Below are positions 54,201 through 64,000 of a stretch of 64,000 nt of DNA, piece by piece. The translations under genes were made by a program, and so were the position numbers. Each line of letters starts with the position of its first letter. Within the stretch, counting starts at the first letter, position 1. The notes below the pieces were generated by a model that made no database searches, was not told where the DNA came from, and worked only from the letters and a program-made list of their open reading frames with translations. This stretch comes from Brassicibacter mesophilus (GTDB lineage Bacteria > Bacillota > Clostridia > Tissierellales > Proteiniboraceae), in contig NZ_JBNPXI010000022.1 of NCBI RefSeq assembly GCF_050433385.1, positions 1-64,000 on the forward strand, read 5' to 3'.

Positions 54201-55877
54201 ATGAAGGACTTTATTTCCCTCAGGATACTTGATAAATTCAGCATTGTATTTAAAAAGCTTGGAATAAATTATAGTATGATGAGAAAAATATTAGAGCTTA
54301 AATTAACTATGGATGAAAGAAGAGTGCCTACCGCTTTATCTAGCTATAAAAATAAGAATAAAGATGGAAATTTGTTAAAAAAGTCACTTCTATCATACGG
54401 ATTTTTAGGACTTATGATTATGGTTATTATTATTATTCCAGTTCCAATTTATGTTCAGATGAGTATTTGCTTTGGCATGATAATGTTCATGATAATGATG
54501 ACTATGATTTCAGATTTCTCATCAGTTTTGCTAGATGTAAAGGGTAGAAATATTCTTTTGACCAAACCTATTGATCAGAAAACCTTTAATGCTGCAAAGG
54601 TAATCCATATTTTTATTTATATGTTTATTATAACTATGGTTATGGCAGGACCATCCTTAATAGCAGGAACTATTAAATATGGAATACTATTTTTTCTTTT
54701 GTTTATTTTAGAGCTTACTTTGCTAGCAGGCTTTGTTATATTTCTTACTGCATTATTGTATAGTGTTATCTTGAAGTTTTTTGATGGTGAAAAGCTTAAG
54801 GATATCATAAATTATTTTCAGATTATACTTTCTATAACGATGATTATAGTATATCAATTGATTGGACGTATGTTTGAATTTATAGACCTGAATGTATCAT
54901 TTACTCCAAAATGGTGGAGTGCTTTAATTCCACCGGCATGGTTCGCAGCACCATTTGAGTTGTTTATTAATAATAATTATGAAAGCATATACATATATTT
55001 TGGAGCATTATGTATTTTGATTCCCGTAATAGCATTGGTAATTCATGCAAAGGTTATAGTTCCTCATTTTGAAAGCAACTTATCAAAGCTTAATAATAGT
55101 AGTGCTAAAAATGGCATATCTGCTGAAAGAAAAGGATATTTAAGTAAGAAAAGCTCTAAAATATTTAGTCATGGTAATATGGAAAATATATTCTATAGAT
55201 TCACACAGAACATGTTATCTAATGAAAGAAAGCTAAAGCTTAAGATATATCCTAGTCTTGCTATGGCAGCAGTTTTTCCTTTTTTAATGTTGATTCCTTA
55301 TTTTAGTGATTTCAGTTCTTTAAAAGGTGTATTTTCTAGAATGGCAGAAAGTAAGGCGTATCTTTCAATATATTTAGCCGTATTAATGCTATCCAACACT
55401 ATAATGATGATATCAACAAGTGAAAATTTCAAGGGTTCTTGGATATATAGGACATTGCCAATAGAGTCACCTGGACCTATTTATAGAGGAGCATTAAAAG
55501 GGTATCTTGTAAAATACTGTATACCTATATATTTGTTTGTGAGCATAGTATTTTTAATAATATATAGATTTACAATTATAATTGATTTGATTTTAATCTT
55601 GATTGGCATGATATTGCTTACACTTGTTTTATTCAAGACCTCTAAGATGGAGCTCCCGTTTAGTGATGATATTCAAAAAGCACAGAGTGGTAATACTGGA
55701 GTGTTTTTTACAACCTTAATTTTCGTAGGTACATTTGTAGGCATTCATATCGCTTTAAGCAAAGTAAAGCTTTTATTGATAGCTTACACTGTTGTTGTAC
55801 TTGTGGTGACCATATATTTATGGAAAAAGAGCTTTGATATGAAGTGGGAAGATGTAGTAGATAGTATTGAGAAGTAA
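54201..55877 (+). CDS. Large ABC-type permease
   Basis: A 558-residue membrane protein with about ten to twelve hydrophobic segments in two halves, and a soluble stretch of about 60 residues in the middle. It is the partner of the preceding ATPase. The size suggests two fused six-helix permease units. AGGAGG precedes the ATG. The substrate cannot be inferred. Confidence 0.85.
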   Translation: MKDFISLRILDKFSIVFKKLGINYSMMRKILELKLTMDERRVPTALSSYKNKNKDGNLLKKSLLSYGFLGLMIMVIIIIPVPIYVQMSICFGMIMFMIMMTMISDFSSVLLDVKGRNILLTKPIDQKTFNAAKVIHIFIYMFIITMVMAGPSLIAGTIKYGILFFLLFILELTLLAGFVIFLTALLYSVILKFFDGEKLKDIINYFQIILSITMIIVYQLIGRMFEFIDLNVSFTPKWWSALIPPAWFAAPFELFINNNYESIYIYFGALCILIPVIALVIHAKVIVPHFESNLSKLNNSSAKNGISAERKGYLSKKSSKIFSHGNMENIFYRFTQNMLSNERKLKLKIYPSLAMAAVFPFLMLIPYFSDFSSLKGVFSRMAESKAYLSIYLAVLMLSNTIMMISTSENFKGSWIYRTLPIESPGPIYRGALKGYLVKYCIPIYLFVSIVFLIIYRFTIIIDLILILIGMILLTLVLFKTSKMELPFSDDIQKAQSGNTGVFFTTLIFVGTFVGIHIALSKVKLLLIAYTVVVLVVTIYLWKKSFDMKWEDVVDSIEK

Positions 55878-55915
55878 GATAACCACTAAAAACGTAATAG
55901 CTTTTCTTATTCTTT

Positions 55916-55953
55916 TAAAAAGCCTTTTAGAGTCACATTCTAAGAGGTTTTTA
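55916..55953 (+). terminator. Terminator after the second ABC operon
   Basis: AAAAAGCCTTTTAGA pairs with TCTAAGAGGTTTTT using a few G-T pairs, followed by ATCTTT. The rest of 55954-56197 shows only a small GTAGAAAT/ATTTCTAC hairpin (56025-56046) and no gene. Confidence 0.7.
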
Positions 55954-56197
55954 TCTTTCCAGTTATTTTTAGTACTGATTGAATATTTTCGAAGCCACTT
56001 CCACTTCATATTATTCTTTTTCTTGTAGAAATATTGGAATTTCTACGTTGCAATATATTATATAGTAACAGCATCTGCTTGAAAATTCAATCAATATAGC
56101 TGCGACAATAGTGAAACAATAGAGAGATACTGTAGTGAGTATTATTATTAGAAAGTAGTTTATACTAAGTATAAGAATGTCCTAGGAGGATTAAATA

Positions 56198-57292
56198 GTG
56201 AACAAAGAAACTATCTCAGATATGCAAGGTATATCACTTATTGTTCTTGCTATAATAGGAGAAGCTTCAATATTTGTAATGGGAATTGATGCTAAGAGAG
56301 ATTTATGGCTAGCGATTATTTTAGCAATAATAATAGCGTTGACTACTGCTCTTATATATATATATATATATCTTCACAATGTGTTTCCAGGAAAAGATTT
56401 GTTTGATATTATTGAGATTTGTTTCGGGAAATTAGTGGGAAAAGGAATAATACTGTTATTTATTTGGTATGCTCTTTATTCATTAGAGCTGAGTTTATTA
56501 GATTATAGTTATTTTGTTAATACAGTTGCTTTTCCGGAAACACCTAAAATAGTAATACATATGATATTTGTAATTCTAATTATTTGGATAGTAAAGGGAG
56601 GGATAGAGGTTTTAGGAAGATGGTCAAAATTTTTCTTACCGATACCTATTATCTTAATATTTACTTCAAGTTTATTATTAATTCCTCAGATGAACATAGA
56701 TAACATTCGCCCAGTACTAAACAATGATATAGATTCTATTTTGAAAGCTACTTATTATACGTATGTGTTTCCTTTTGCAGATATAGTATTTTTTTCTATA
56801 GTTTTATCTTCATTTAAAACAAAACAATCTCCTTATAAAATATACATTTTTAGTTTATTGATAGCAGGAATAGTAGTATTAGTTACCGGAGTGGTTAATA
56901 TTTTAACTATAGGAGTAGATATGATTTCAAGCACATACTTTCCTTCTTATTTGACTGTTTCAAAAATAAATGTGGGAAATGTTTTACAAAGAATAGAAGT
57001 AATGGTATCTATATCGTTTTTCTTAGGAGGATTTATTAAACTAAGTATAGAATTATTGGTTGCGTGTAAAGGATTTGCTAAAATATTTGGATGTGAAGAT
57101 TATAGATTTATTACAATTCCTATATCATTGATTCCCCTTAATTTTTCCCATTATGAGTTTGATAGTATAATGTATTATTTCGGGTATGCTCTTGAGGTAT
57201 ATCCATACATTACTTTACCTTTTCAAGTGATTTTTCCTATTAGTATACTTGTTGTGACAGTAATTAAAAAGAAAAAATTGGGAGCAAATTAA
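56198..57292 (+). CDS. GerAB/endospore-germination permease family protein
   Basis: A 364-residue protein with about ten membrane helices, of the GerAB type, which forms the germinant-sensing membrane subunit of spore receptors. Typical features are an opening ISDMQGISLIVLAIIGEAS, the IGVDMISSTYFPSYLTVSKINVGNVLQRIEVM block and a short KKKK tail. GTG at 56198 follows AGGAGG. The usual gerAA and gerAC partners are absent on both sides, so it is an orphan or has partners elsewhere. Confidence 0.88.
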   Translation: MNKETISDMQGISLIVLAIIGEASIFVMGIDAKRDLWLAIILAIIIALTTALIYIYIYLHNVFPGKDLFDIIEICFGKLVGKGIILLFIWYALYSLELSLLDYSYFVNTVAFPETPKIVIHMIFVILIIWIVKGGIEVLGRWSKFFLPIPIILIFTSSLLLIPQMNIDNIRPVLNNDIDSILKATYYTYVFPFADIVFFSIVLSSFKTKQSPYKIYIFSLLIAGIVVLVTGVVNILTIGVDMISSTYFPSYLTVSKINVGNVLQRIEVMVSISFFLGGFIKLSIELLVACKGFAKIFGCEDYRFITIPISLIPLNFSHYEFDSIMYYFGYALEVYPYITLPFQVIFPISILVVTVIKKKKLGAN

Positions 57293-57635
57293 AATATGAT
57301 ATTTTTGTGACTAAAATTATATACTTATAATTTAAAGAATATCTGCTTACATAATTATTCTTTTATATAGTAAAATCTACTGATGATTTTATCACTAAGC
57401 TTTATAGCACGCAAATTAGTTCATGCTGTATAATTTCAGCAGACATAGTCCGTTTATTCAATCTGCATTTTTCCTTTAATAAACATATCTTTAATTTTAT
57501 CAGAAGATGAGATAAGATTGTTTTATATTGGAAAGTTATCTACATTTTGTTTGCATAATCTCTTATATATTTTGTTAGTTACAGCTATTTAATAAATTTA
57601 ATTTTTATCAAATAAATATCAGTAGGGATAGCTGT

Positions 57636-57752
57636 ATGGATTGTAAAAACGATTGTTCTCAAAATAATATTTATAGTAGTGAAATTAGAACACAGAAATT
57701 AATATTAGAAATTAATATTAATGATAAAAAGGATTTTGATATAAATAGATAG
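57636..57752 (+). CDS. Possible 38-residue peptide, unknown
   Basis: MDCKNDCSQNNIYSSEIRTQ... ends at a stop at 57750-57752, and GTAGGG lies 8 bases before the ATG. It is polar, with two cysteines. Coding is uncertain. The rest of 57293-57857 is AT-rich with no gene seen. Confidence 0.3.
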   Translation: MDCKNDCSQNNIYSSEIRTQKLILEININDKKDFDINR

Positions 57753-57857
57753 AATGGGTAAAGTTGATGTATAGGATAGTTTAGTGCAGCGGGTATAATA
57801 GTAGCAGATATTATTTTTATAGCTATGTCTCAAGGGGAAAAGGGGAGTGTAAAACTA

Positions 57858-58442
57858 ATGAATTTTAAAGAAGCGATACTAAAATATCAACCAATTAACG
57901 ATCAAGAAGCAAATGACAAAAAAATCATCTTGGATTACATTGATAACTTTTATGATGATATCCTAACTAGAAGAAACCAAATAGCACATATGACAAGTTC
58001 TGGATTGATTTTAAATAAATCTCTAGATAAAATACTTATGATTCATCACAATATATATAACACTTGGACATGGACTGGTGGTCATGCAGATGGTGACAGT
58101 GATATGCTCGAAGTAGCACTCAAAGAAGCAAGAGAAGAGACTGGTGTTTCTAATATATTACCACTAACAGATGATTTAGCTTCTATAGATATTATCCCAG
58201 TATATGGACATATTAAAAGAGAAAAATACGTTTCAGCTCATCTGCATTTAAATACATCATATATCTTAATAGTAGATGAAAATGAGAAGCTGGTTATTAA
58301 TGAAGCTGAAACCAGTGATGTTGGGTGGATAGAAGTTAATAGTTTGGGCATATATTCTAACGAGCCATATTTAATTGCAATTTACAATAAAATTATTGAA
58401 AGGGCTAAAAAAGAAAGTTTCATATTAGTAAGCAAAATATAA
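57858..58442 (+). CDS. NUDIX hydrolase
   Basis: A 194-residue NUDIX-fold hydrolase. The box GHADGDSDMLEVALKEAREETGV is close to the consensus G-x5-E-x7-REUxEExGU, with K for R and S at the first E position. WTWTGGHADGD is typical of one clostridial/Bacillus subgroup. The ATG at 57858 follows GGGGAGTG; a longer start at 57825 is less likely. The substrate is a nucleoside diphosphate linked to another group; which one cannot be told. Confidence 0.88.
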   Translation: MNFKEAILKYQPINDQEANDKKIILDYIDNFYDDILTRRNQIAHMTSSGLILNKSLDKILMIHHNIYNTWTWTGGHADGDSDMLEVALKEAREETGVSNILPLTDDLASIDIIPVYGHIKREKYVSAHLHLNTSYILIVDENEKLVINEAETSDVGWIEVNSLGIYSNEPYLIAIYNKIIERAKKESFILVSKI

Positions 58443-58579
58443 AGTGTAGTTAAGTTATTTATTTGTTTTCTGTCATTTATTCATAAAATTATTCCCACTA
58501 GATTATACTATATGGTTTTTCTATATATGTCTACATAATAGGGATAATATTAGAATGATTAGGGCTTTTATACGAAATG

Positions 58580-59752
58580 TTAATCCTTTATAACTACTAC
58601 AGTTCCAACAGGTACATAATCATATAGCCATTCAACATCTTTATTATTCATGCGAATGCATCCTAGACTTACGTATTTTCCTATAGAAGAAGGATCATTT
58701 GTCCCATGGATACCATATTTGGTTCCACCTGTATTGGGAACACTTAGTCCTAACCACCTTATACCGAGCGGATTTTGTGGCTCTCCTCCTGGAATACCTT
58801 TTGGTGAATACCATGGGTTCTTTATTTTATTAACTATTTTGAAGGTTCCCTCTGGAGTTAAGTTTGTATTTTTACCAGTTGCAACTTGGAAAGTACGAAC
58901 TAAGTTTTTATTATTAAAGAGAGAAAGCGTGTTTTTAGACTTATTAATTTCAATATAATAATCATATTTTTTATCAACTATATTCTTATTAAGTGTATTT
59001 TCTTCGATATAAAAAGGGTTAGGAATCTTAATTTCTGTTCCTATTTTTAAATTCTTCGGATTAATTCCGTTATATTCAGCAATTAAATCTTGAAATATAG
59101 ATATATGAAAGTGATTTAAAACTATTCTATATAGCGTTTCTCCAGGCTGAACTGTATGCTCAATGGTTGACTTAGTTAAAGGTAATAAAACTTTTGTCCC
59201 AGATTTTACATCTGTACTTGGATTATAAATCTCATTAATTGATTGGACGTAGTGAGTATACCATTCACGATTAAAATATTGTTGTGTAATGCTGAAGATT
59301 GTATCTCCTGGGTTAACTCTATAAATATCTATTATTTTTGGATTTGAAATAATTAATGAATTCCCAACCTTTAAGTCTACACTCGGATTTTGAATATTAT
59401 TATCCAGGGCTAATTTTTGAACAAACTTAGTAGAATCATAGTATTTTCTAGCAATACTAGATAATGTTTCTCCAGACATTATCTCATGTACAACTTGTAT
59501 ATATGGTCGATTGGAATCTTTATTGAAAGAAAAATTCATCAAAGTATCGCTTGCTAATTTATAACTAGTTAAGTCTTCAGCAATTGGTGCTGAATTGGCT
59601 TGAGTAAATGGAATAATCAAACTAACAAAAAATAAAGTGAAAATAGGTATAAGAAAATAGAATGCTTTTTTTAATAATTGTTTTTTGTTTCTATACTTCC
59701 TATTTCGTCTTGAATACAAATGATTATCTTGGTTAAAAGTCATTGGCGGCAT
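58580..59752 (-). CDS. LysM-containing L,D-transpeptidase (YkuD)
   Basis: A 390-residue wall enzyme. An N-terminal basic stretch and one membrane helix (about 27-50) are followed by three LysM domains, each beginning at a GETL or GDTIF motif (about 88-140, 143-200, 203-250). The C-terminal YkuD domain (about 262-390) has HGTNDPSSIGKYVSLGCIRMNNKD with the catalytic Cys. It makes 3-3 peptidoglycan cross-links or ties spore or wall polymers. A monocistronic minus-strand gene. Confidence 0.94.
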   Translation of the reverse strand: MPPMTFNQDNHLYSRRNRKYRNKKQLLKKAFYFLIPIFTLFFVSLIIPFTQANSAPIAEDLTSYKLASDTLMNFSFNKDSNRPYIQVVHEIMSGETLSSIARKYYDSTKFVQKLALDNNIQNPSVDLKVGNSLIISNPKIIDIYRVNPGDTIFSITQQYFNREWYTHYVQSINEIYNPSTDVKSGTKVLLPLTKSTIEHTVQPGETLYRIVLNHFHISIFQDLIAEYNGINPKNLKIGTEIKIPNPFYIEENTLNKNIVDKKYDYYIEINKSKNTLSLFNNKNLVRTFQVATGKNTNLTPEGTFKIVNKIKNPWYSPKGIPGGEPQNPLGIRWLGLSVPNTGGTKYGIHGTNDPSSIGKYVSLGCIRMNNKDVEWLYDYVPVGTVVVIKD

Positions 59753-60039
59753 CTCTCCATTCTTAATATTATGTTCAGATTGACAAGATTCGACAAATTT
59801 TTTAAATTACCTTTTGTAATATAATCAAATATAAAAAATGAGACGTTGGTAGCAGAAAAACTAGGACTAAAGTAATGGATAATAAAGCAAATAAATAAGA
59901 GCGTAAATCTTATCCTTCTGTTACTATAGAATGAAATGGGAAGATGCAGTTGAAAGTAATAAAATATAGTATTAATATATGAAATAAGAAGTGTTATTAA
60001 ATATTGAACTCGATAAATATGTAAGAAGGAGGATGAAAG

Positions 60040-61248
60040 TTGTTTTCCGAAATTACCAGTCTTAAGAGAAAAATAGAGGAAGAAATAGAAAGTATAGAAG
60101 AAGAGGTTATATCATGGCGAAGGCATATCCATCAAAATCCAGAATTATCTTTTCATGAATATGAGACTAAGCAATATATTGAAAGCGTCTTAAAAACTTT
60201 TGATGGAATTGAAACCTTTAGTCCTACAGAAACAAGTGTGATAGGCTTGCTAAGGGGAGATGAAGATGGAGAGACTCTGGCCTTTAAGGCAGATATTGAT
60301 GCTCTTCCCCTGCAAGAAGAAACAAATATAAGTTTCAAATCAAAAAAAGAAGGGGTAATGCATGCTTGTGGACATGATTCTCACGTGGCTATGATGTTAG
60401 GTGCAGCAAAAATATTAAGCAAATATAGAAATGTGATAAAGGGAAATATTAAATTTATATTTCAGCATGCAGAGGAAACCCCACTAGGAGGAGCTGTTGA
60501 AATAATAGAAAAGGGATATATCGATGATGTAGATATGATTCTATGTATACATGTCACACCAGCTTTAGAAGCAGGAGTACTTGCTACAAAAGCTGGCCCA
60601 ATAACCTGCGCTTTAGATAAGTTTTCTGTAACAATTAGAGGAAAAGGTGGCCATGCATCTACACCTAATGAAACTATAGATCCTATAATCATAGGAACTG
60701 AAATAATCAACTCATTACAGACGATAATATCAAGAAAAATATCACCATATATTCCACAAGTAATCTCAATAACTTATTTTAATACTTTTAATAAATATCA
60801 TAGCATTATACCCGATAAGATTGTATTTGGTGGAAGTATAAGAAGTATTGATGAAGAGACCAGAGTATTTGTAAAGAAAAACATACAAAATATAATTGAT
60901 GGAATAACTAAAGCTCATGGAGGGAAATATGAGATTGAGTATGAACCAAGTTATTCAGCTACTATTAATGATGAGGATGTAGCTTTATTAGCGGAAAAAG
61001 TAATAAAGGAACATTTTAAGACAGGTTCATTTAAAAAATTAGAAATTCCTTATTTAGTAGCAGATAGTTTTTCATGCTATACAAAAGCAAAACCTGGCTG
61101 TTTTATGTCTCTAGGGGTAGGTAACAAAAAAATAGGCGCCTCATATTATTGCCATGATTCAAAATTTATGATAGATGAGTCTGCTTTGCTAAATGGTGTA
61201 AGATTTTTAGTACTATTTGGTGCTAAAAAGGCTATAGGTTTTATATAG
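60040..61248 (+). CDS. M20-family amidohydrolase
   Basis: A 402-residue metallohydrolase of the M20D type (amino-acid N-acyl hydrolase/AbgA group). Metal-binding motifs are MHACGHDSHVAM and HAEETPLGGAVEII; the dimerisation domain holds KGGHASTPNETIDPI. The TTG start at 60040 follows AAGGAGG by 7 bases, which fixes the start. An AbgT-type transporter gene lies 1.3 kb downstream, so a role in splitting aminobenzoyl-glutamate or similar N-acyl amino acids is possible. The exact substrate cannot be told. Confidence 0.92.
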   Translation: MFSEITSLKRKIEEEIESIEEEVISWRRHIHQNPELSFHEYETKQYIESVLKTFDGIETFSPTETSVIGLLRGDEDGETLAFKADIDALPLQEETNISFKSKKEGVMHACGHDSHVAMMLGAAKILSKYRNVIKGNIKFIFQHAEETPLGGAVEIIEKGYIDDVDMILCIHVTPALEAGVLATKAGPITCALDKFSVTIRGKGGHASTPNETIDPIIIGTEIINSLQTIISRKISPYIPQVISITYFNTFNKYHSIIPDKIVFGGSIRSIDEETRVFVKKNIQNIIDGITKAHGGKYEIEYEPSYSATINDEDVALLAEKVIKEHFKTGSFKKLEIPYLVADSFSCYTKAKPGCFMSLGVGNKKIGASYYCHDSKFMIDESALLNGVRFLVLFGAKKAIGFI

Positions 61249-61285
61249 CTGATATCACGCTAGGTATAACAATTAATATGATATT

Positions 61286-61849
61286 TTATCTTTTTGTACA
61301 GCCATAAAGAAGTATTTCGTAAAAGCTTTCAAATAAAGTTTTTTTTGATTCACACATATGAAGAGGTTTTTCGCTATCATTTGTCATATTTACAAAAGAC
61401 TGAGAAATAAAAGCTATAGTAATAGGATTAATTTTGGATTCGAATATACCAAGCTCTATTCCATTCCTATAAATTTCAATTATTCTATTAGTTTTATATT
61501 CTATAAGTGTTTGAATTTCTAAATATTTGTCCGAATAAAAAGACTTTATATCTTCTATGTTATTTTCATAAAAATCATAAGGTGTTGGAGAAAACAGAAA
61601 GCAAGCTATTTTTAGTTGCTCTATTATGTTATTACTTTTTTCCAACTCTTTATTTAAGATTTCATAATTATTATTAATGTAATCATCGATTACTTCATTT
61701 ATTAGCTCATCTTTACTTTGAAAATATTCATATATGGTTTTTTTACTTATTCTGAGGCTTGTTGCAATCTCAGACATAGTAAGTTTTTTTATTCCATGAG
61801 TATTGGATAGTTTATACACTTCATCTTTTATCTTGTTCTTCAAGAACAT
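61286..61849 (-). CDS. TetR-family regulator
   Basis: A 187-residue TetR-type repressor. Its helix-turn-helix is KKLTMSEIATSLRISKKTIYEYFQSKDELI (about 22-50). AAAAGGGG lies close before the ATG at 61849. It lies between the M20 gene and the AbgT gene, divergent from the latter, so it probably controls them. The 660-base divergent gap holds candidate sites. Confidence 0.92.
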   Translation of the reverse strand: MFLKNKIKDEVYKLSNTHGIKKLTMSEIATSLRISKKTIYEYFQSKDELINEVIDDYINNNYEILNKELEKSNNIIEQLKIACFLFSPTPYDFYENNIEDIKSFYSDKYLEIQTLIEYKTNRIIEIYRNGIELGIFESKINPITIAFISQSFVNMTNDSEKPLHMCESKKTLFESFYEILLYGCTKR

Positions 61850-62088
61850 CAACCCCTTTTGTAATAATCTACTTTATTCCCTTTGTAGCGCTCACACCTA
61901 TTCTGTATTGAGTTAAAAATTTTTACGTTCAACATAAATATACTATTATTATACATTAAAACTAAAAAAAATCGATGGTTATAATATTATGCTAGAAGAA
62001 AAGCTAGAATAATAGCTGCAACTAAAATTTTGTCAATAGCAAACATGGTATTTTATGAGTTTAAAAAATATTCTGAAAAGATAGACAA

Positions 62089-62124
62089 AAAACCGTTTTT
62101 GTTTTTATGGTTTTATGATATAAT
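62089..62124 (+). promoter_or_regulatory. Candidate abgT promoter with operator
   Basis: TGATATAAT (62116-62124) fits an extended -10 box. Just upstream AAAACCGT (62089-62096) and ATGGTTTT (62107-62114) form an imperfect palindrome, a possible TetR-type operator. This is inferred from shape only. Confidence 0.35.
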
Positions 62125-62512
62125 TTTCATAAGGTAATAAATGCAATAAAAAAATATTATAAAAACAAGGTTGATGGCAAATATAAGAGCATTAAAGCTA
62201 GATTTCACTGTTGATGTCCTATTATCCTTACTATTTTGATTTTAGCATGTACAAGCTGTACAATTATACAAAAAGGTAAAATATTAAAATTAGGAAACTA
62301 TAAATTAAATAATAGTTTCCAAAAAAGATAATTTTCCAAATTTGATTAATTTTATAATGACCCTCATTAAAATGAAAACGATTTCTGGAATTTGCTTTTT
62401 ATTAACATTTAAAATTTTTTGTGTGACATCTTTATTAAGATTGTAATTGTAGCAATTTGCAGTTATATATACGAAAATTAATTATCAGCAATAAAAATAG
62501 GAGGGGAAAATA
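62125..62512 (+). other. Long untranslated leader before abgT
   Basis: About 390 bases without a gene. It includes a GGAAACTAT/ATAGTTTCC hairpin (62293-62320) and GTACAAGCTGTAC. No known riboswitch was recognised. Confidence 0.4.
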
Positions 62513-64000
62513 ATGAAAAGCAAAGAGCAAAAGAAAGGATTCTTGGATTTCTTAGAAAGACTAGGAAATAGACTACCGCATCCAATTTACATCTTTATGA
62601 TAATGGCATTGATAGTTGTAGTTATATCAGCAGTTACTGCGGGGACCAAGGTAATTCATCCAGGTACTGGTGAAGAGCAAGTTGTTAAAAGTCTAGTTAC
62701 AAGAGAAGGTATAGTTTGGATTCTAAGCAATGTAGTGAAAAACTTTACTAAATTCCCACCATTGGGGATGGTTTTAGTGATGATGATTGGATTGGGTCTT
62801 GCGGAAGAAGCAGGTCTTCTAAGGACATTATTAAGAAAAGTAATAGTAGGTGCACCTAAGACTTTAGTTACTTTTATAATTATATTTTCAGGCATCATGG
62901 GAAATATCGCTGGAAGTGCTACATTTGTAGTTATTCCACCACTAGGCGGACTTATATTTAAAGCATTAAAAAGACACCCTATAGCAGGTATAGCGGCAGG
63001 ATTTTCAGGAGTTGCAGCAGGACTAAGTGCTAATCTATTAATTACTCCAACTGATATATTATCTGCAGGTATATCGGAAAAAGCAGCTCAAATAATAGAC
63101 CCTAACTTTCTAGTACATCCAGCAGTAAACTGGTTTTTTATGATTGCTTCAACAGTAGTACTTTCAATAGTTGGCGTATTAGTAACTGAAAAAATAATTG
63201 AACCTCGACTAGGCAAATATGACCCTAAGAATGCAGATGAAACATATGAATCAGATGATGAAGAATTAATGACAATAACAGAAAATGAAAGAAAAGGACT
63301 AAAGAATGCAGGTATAGTTACGCTAATATATTTTGCTATAATAGCTTTTATAATTGTACCTAAAAATGGTATATTAAGAGATCCTGTTGCAGGAACTATA
63401 GTTCCATCTCCATTTCTCTCTTCAATGATACCTCTTCTTTTAGTTTGGTTTATAGTTGCTGCACTAGCATATGGTATAGGTGCAAAAACAATTAAGAACT
63501 CAAATGACGTTGTAAAATATATGACAGAATCAATGAAGTCATTTGCAGGATTTATTTTATTATGCTTCTTTGCGGCGCAGTTTGTTGAATTTTTCGCTTA
63601 TACTAATTTAGGACTATTGTTAGCAGTTAAGGGTGCTAAGTTTCTAAAAGCTAGTGGAATTGTGGGAATACCTCTGGTTGTTGCGTTTATAATATTTGTA
63701 TCTATGATCAACTTTTTAATTGGTAGTTCTTCTGCTAAATGGGCTTTGCTTGCTCCAATATTTATTCCTATGTTCATGCAGATAGGAATATCTCCTGCAG
63801 CTACGCAAGCTGCTTATCGTATTGCTGATTCTGTAACGAATAGTATATCTCCACTTGAACCTTTTTTACCTTTTATTATAATCTGCGCTCAACGTTTTGA
63901 TAAAAGATCAGGTATGGGTACTGTAATTTCAACAATGATTCCTTATGCTTTAACATATTTAATAATCTGGACAATTCTTTTAGTAGTTTGGATGCTATTA
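62513..64000 (+). CDS. abgT: AbgT-family transporter, 3' end outside window
   Basis: At least 496 residues of a membrane protein with many helices, open to the window edge. Conserved AbgT segments are FLDFLERLGNRLPHPIYIFM, GIMGNIAGSATFVVIPPLGG, PTDILSAGISEKAAQII, and INFLIGSSSAKWALLAPIFIPM. The family imports p-aminobenzoyl-glutamate or exports antimetabolites. GGAGGGG precedes the ATG. The gene is followed outside the window; a nearly full length (about 510) is present. With the M20 hydrolase and TetR gene it forms an abg-like group. Confidence 0.92.
   Translation, partial: MKSKEQKKGFLDFLERLGNRLPHPIYIFMIMALIVVVISAVTAGTKVIHPGTGEEQVVKSLVTREGIVWILSNVVKNFTKFPPLGMVLVMMIGLGLAEEAGLLRTLLRKVIVGAPKTLVTFIIIFSGIMGNIAGSATFVVIPPLGGLIFKALKRHPIAGIAAGFSGVAAGLSANLLITPTDILSAGISEKAAQIIDPNFLVHPAVNWFFMIASTVVLSIVGVLVTEKIIEPRLGKYDPKNADETYESDDEELMTITENERKGLKNAGIVTLIYFAIIAFIIVPKNGILRDPVAGTIVPSPFLSSMIPLLLVWFIVAALAYGIGAKTIKNSNDVVKYMTESMKSFAGFILLCFFAAQFVEFFAYTNLGLLLAVKGAKFLKASGIVGIPLVVAFIIFVSMINFLIGSSSAKWALLAPIFIPMFMQIGISPAATQAAYRIADSVTNSISPLEPFLPFIIICAQRFDKRSGMGTVISTMIPYALTYLIIWTILLVVWMLL

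Noticed and set aside
57293..57635. Gene remnant on the minus strand after the GerAB gene
   Set aside because: A short frame reading SSSDKIKDMFIKGKMQIE exists, but it has no clear family and no supporting start, so it is not listed.

Overview
This AT-rich window (roughly 30% GC by eye) comes from a low-GC, spore-forming Gram-positive bacterium, most likely a member of class Clostridia. The pointers are frequent TTG/GTG starts with strong GGAGG sites, a sporulation transglutaminase (tgl), a GerAB-type germinant permease, a SpoIIM-like protein, an S-layer (SLH) surface protein, a CtsR operator and a c-di-GMP-I riboswitch. The genus cannot be named from sequence alone.

Region 1 (1-3420) holds the 3' end of a 5S rRNA, a thioredoxin-like gene and nrdJ, the B12-dependent ribonucleotide reductase.

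Region 2 (3421-25747) is the main discovery: a complete 22,327-bp Tn7-like transposon whose ends are visible to the base. It begins TGT and ends ACA, has 27-bp imperfect terminal inverted repeats (23/27 identical), three TnsB-type 17-bp sites at each end (20-bp period at the nrdJ end, dispersed at the other), and an exact 5-bp target duplication, GTTAA. The duplication overlaps the nrdJ stop codon, so the element sits exactly at the end of nrdJ and regenerates its stop. The machinery is tnsA-tnsB-tnsC with intact catalytic residues, plus two full-length, divergent TnsD/TniQ target selectors. No tnsE, cas gene or CRISPR array is seen. The cargo is a defence island: type I Thoeris (thsA SIR2-SLOG, thsB TIR), a type I restriction-modification system (hsdM-hsdS-hsdR) with a UDG-like protein beside it, and a far-end module of a membrane-anchored dCTP-deaminase-like protein lacking the catalytic Glu, a dUTPase and a membrane protein.

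Region 3 (25748-43445) returns to the chromosome. It holds the displaced terminator expected to serve nrdJ, a 1946-residue cadherin/SLH surface protein, a GNAT remnant, tgl with an unknown partner, a c-di-GMP-I riboswitch controlling a secreted HtrA-protease/OppA fusion, a lipoprotein, signal peptidase I, and a CtsR-controlled dnaJ/cbpA-clpB operon.

Region 4 (43446-64000) is mostly ordinary chromosome: the DUF4129/DUF4350/MoxR/DUF58 cluster with SpoIIM-like and RDD genes, a TetR regulator, two ABC exporter sets, a GerAB permease, a NUDIX hydrolase, a LysM L,D-transpeptidase, and an M20 hydrolase/TetR/AbgT transporter group running off the right edge.
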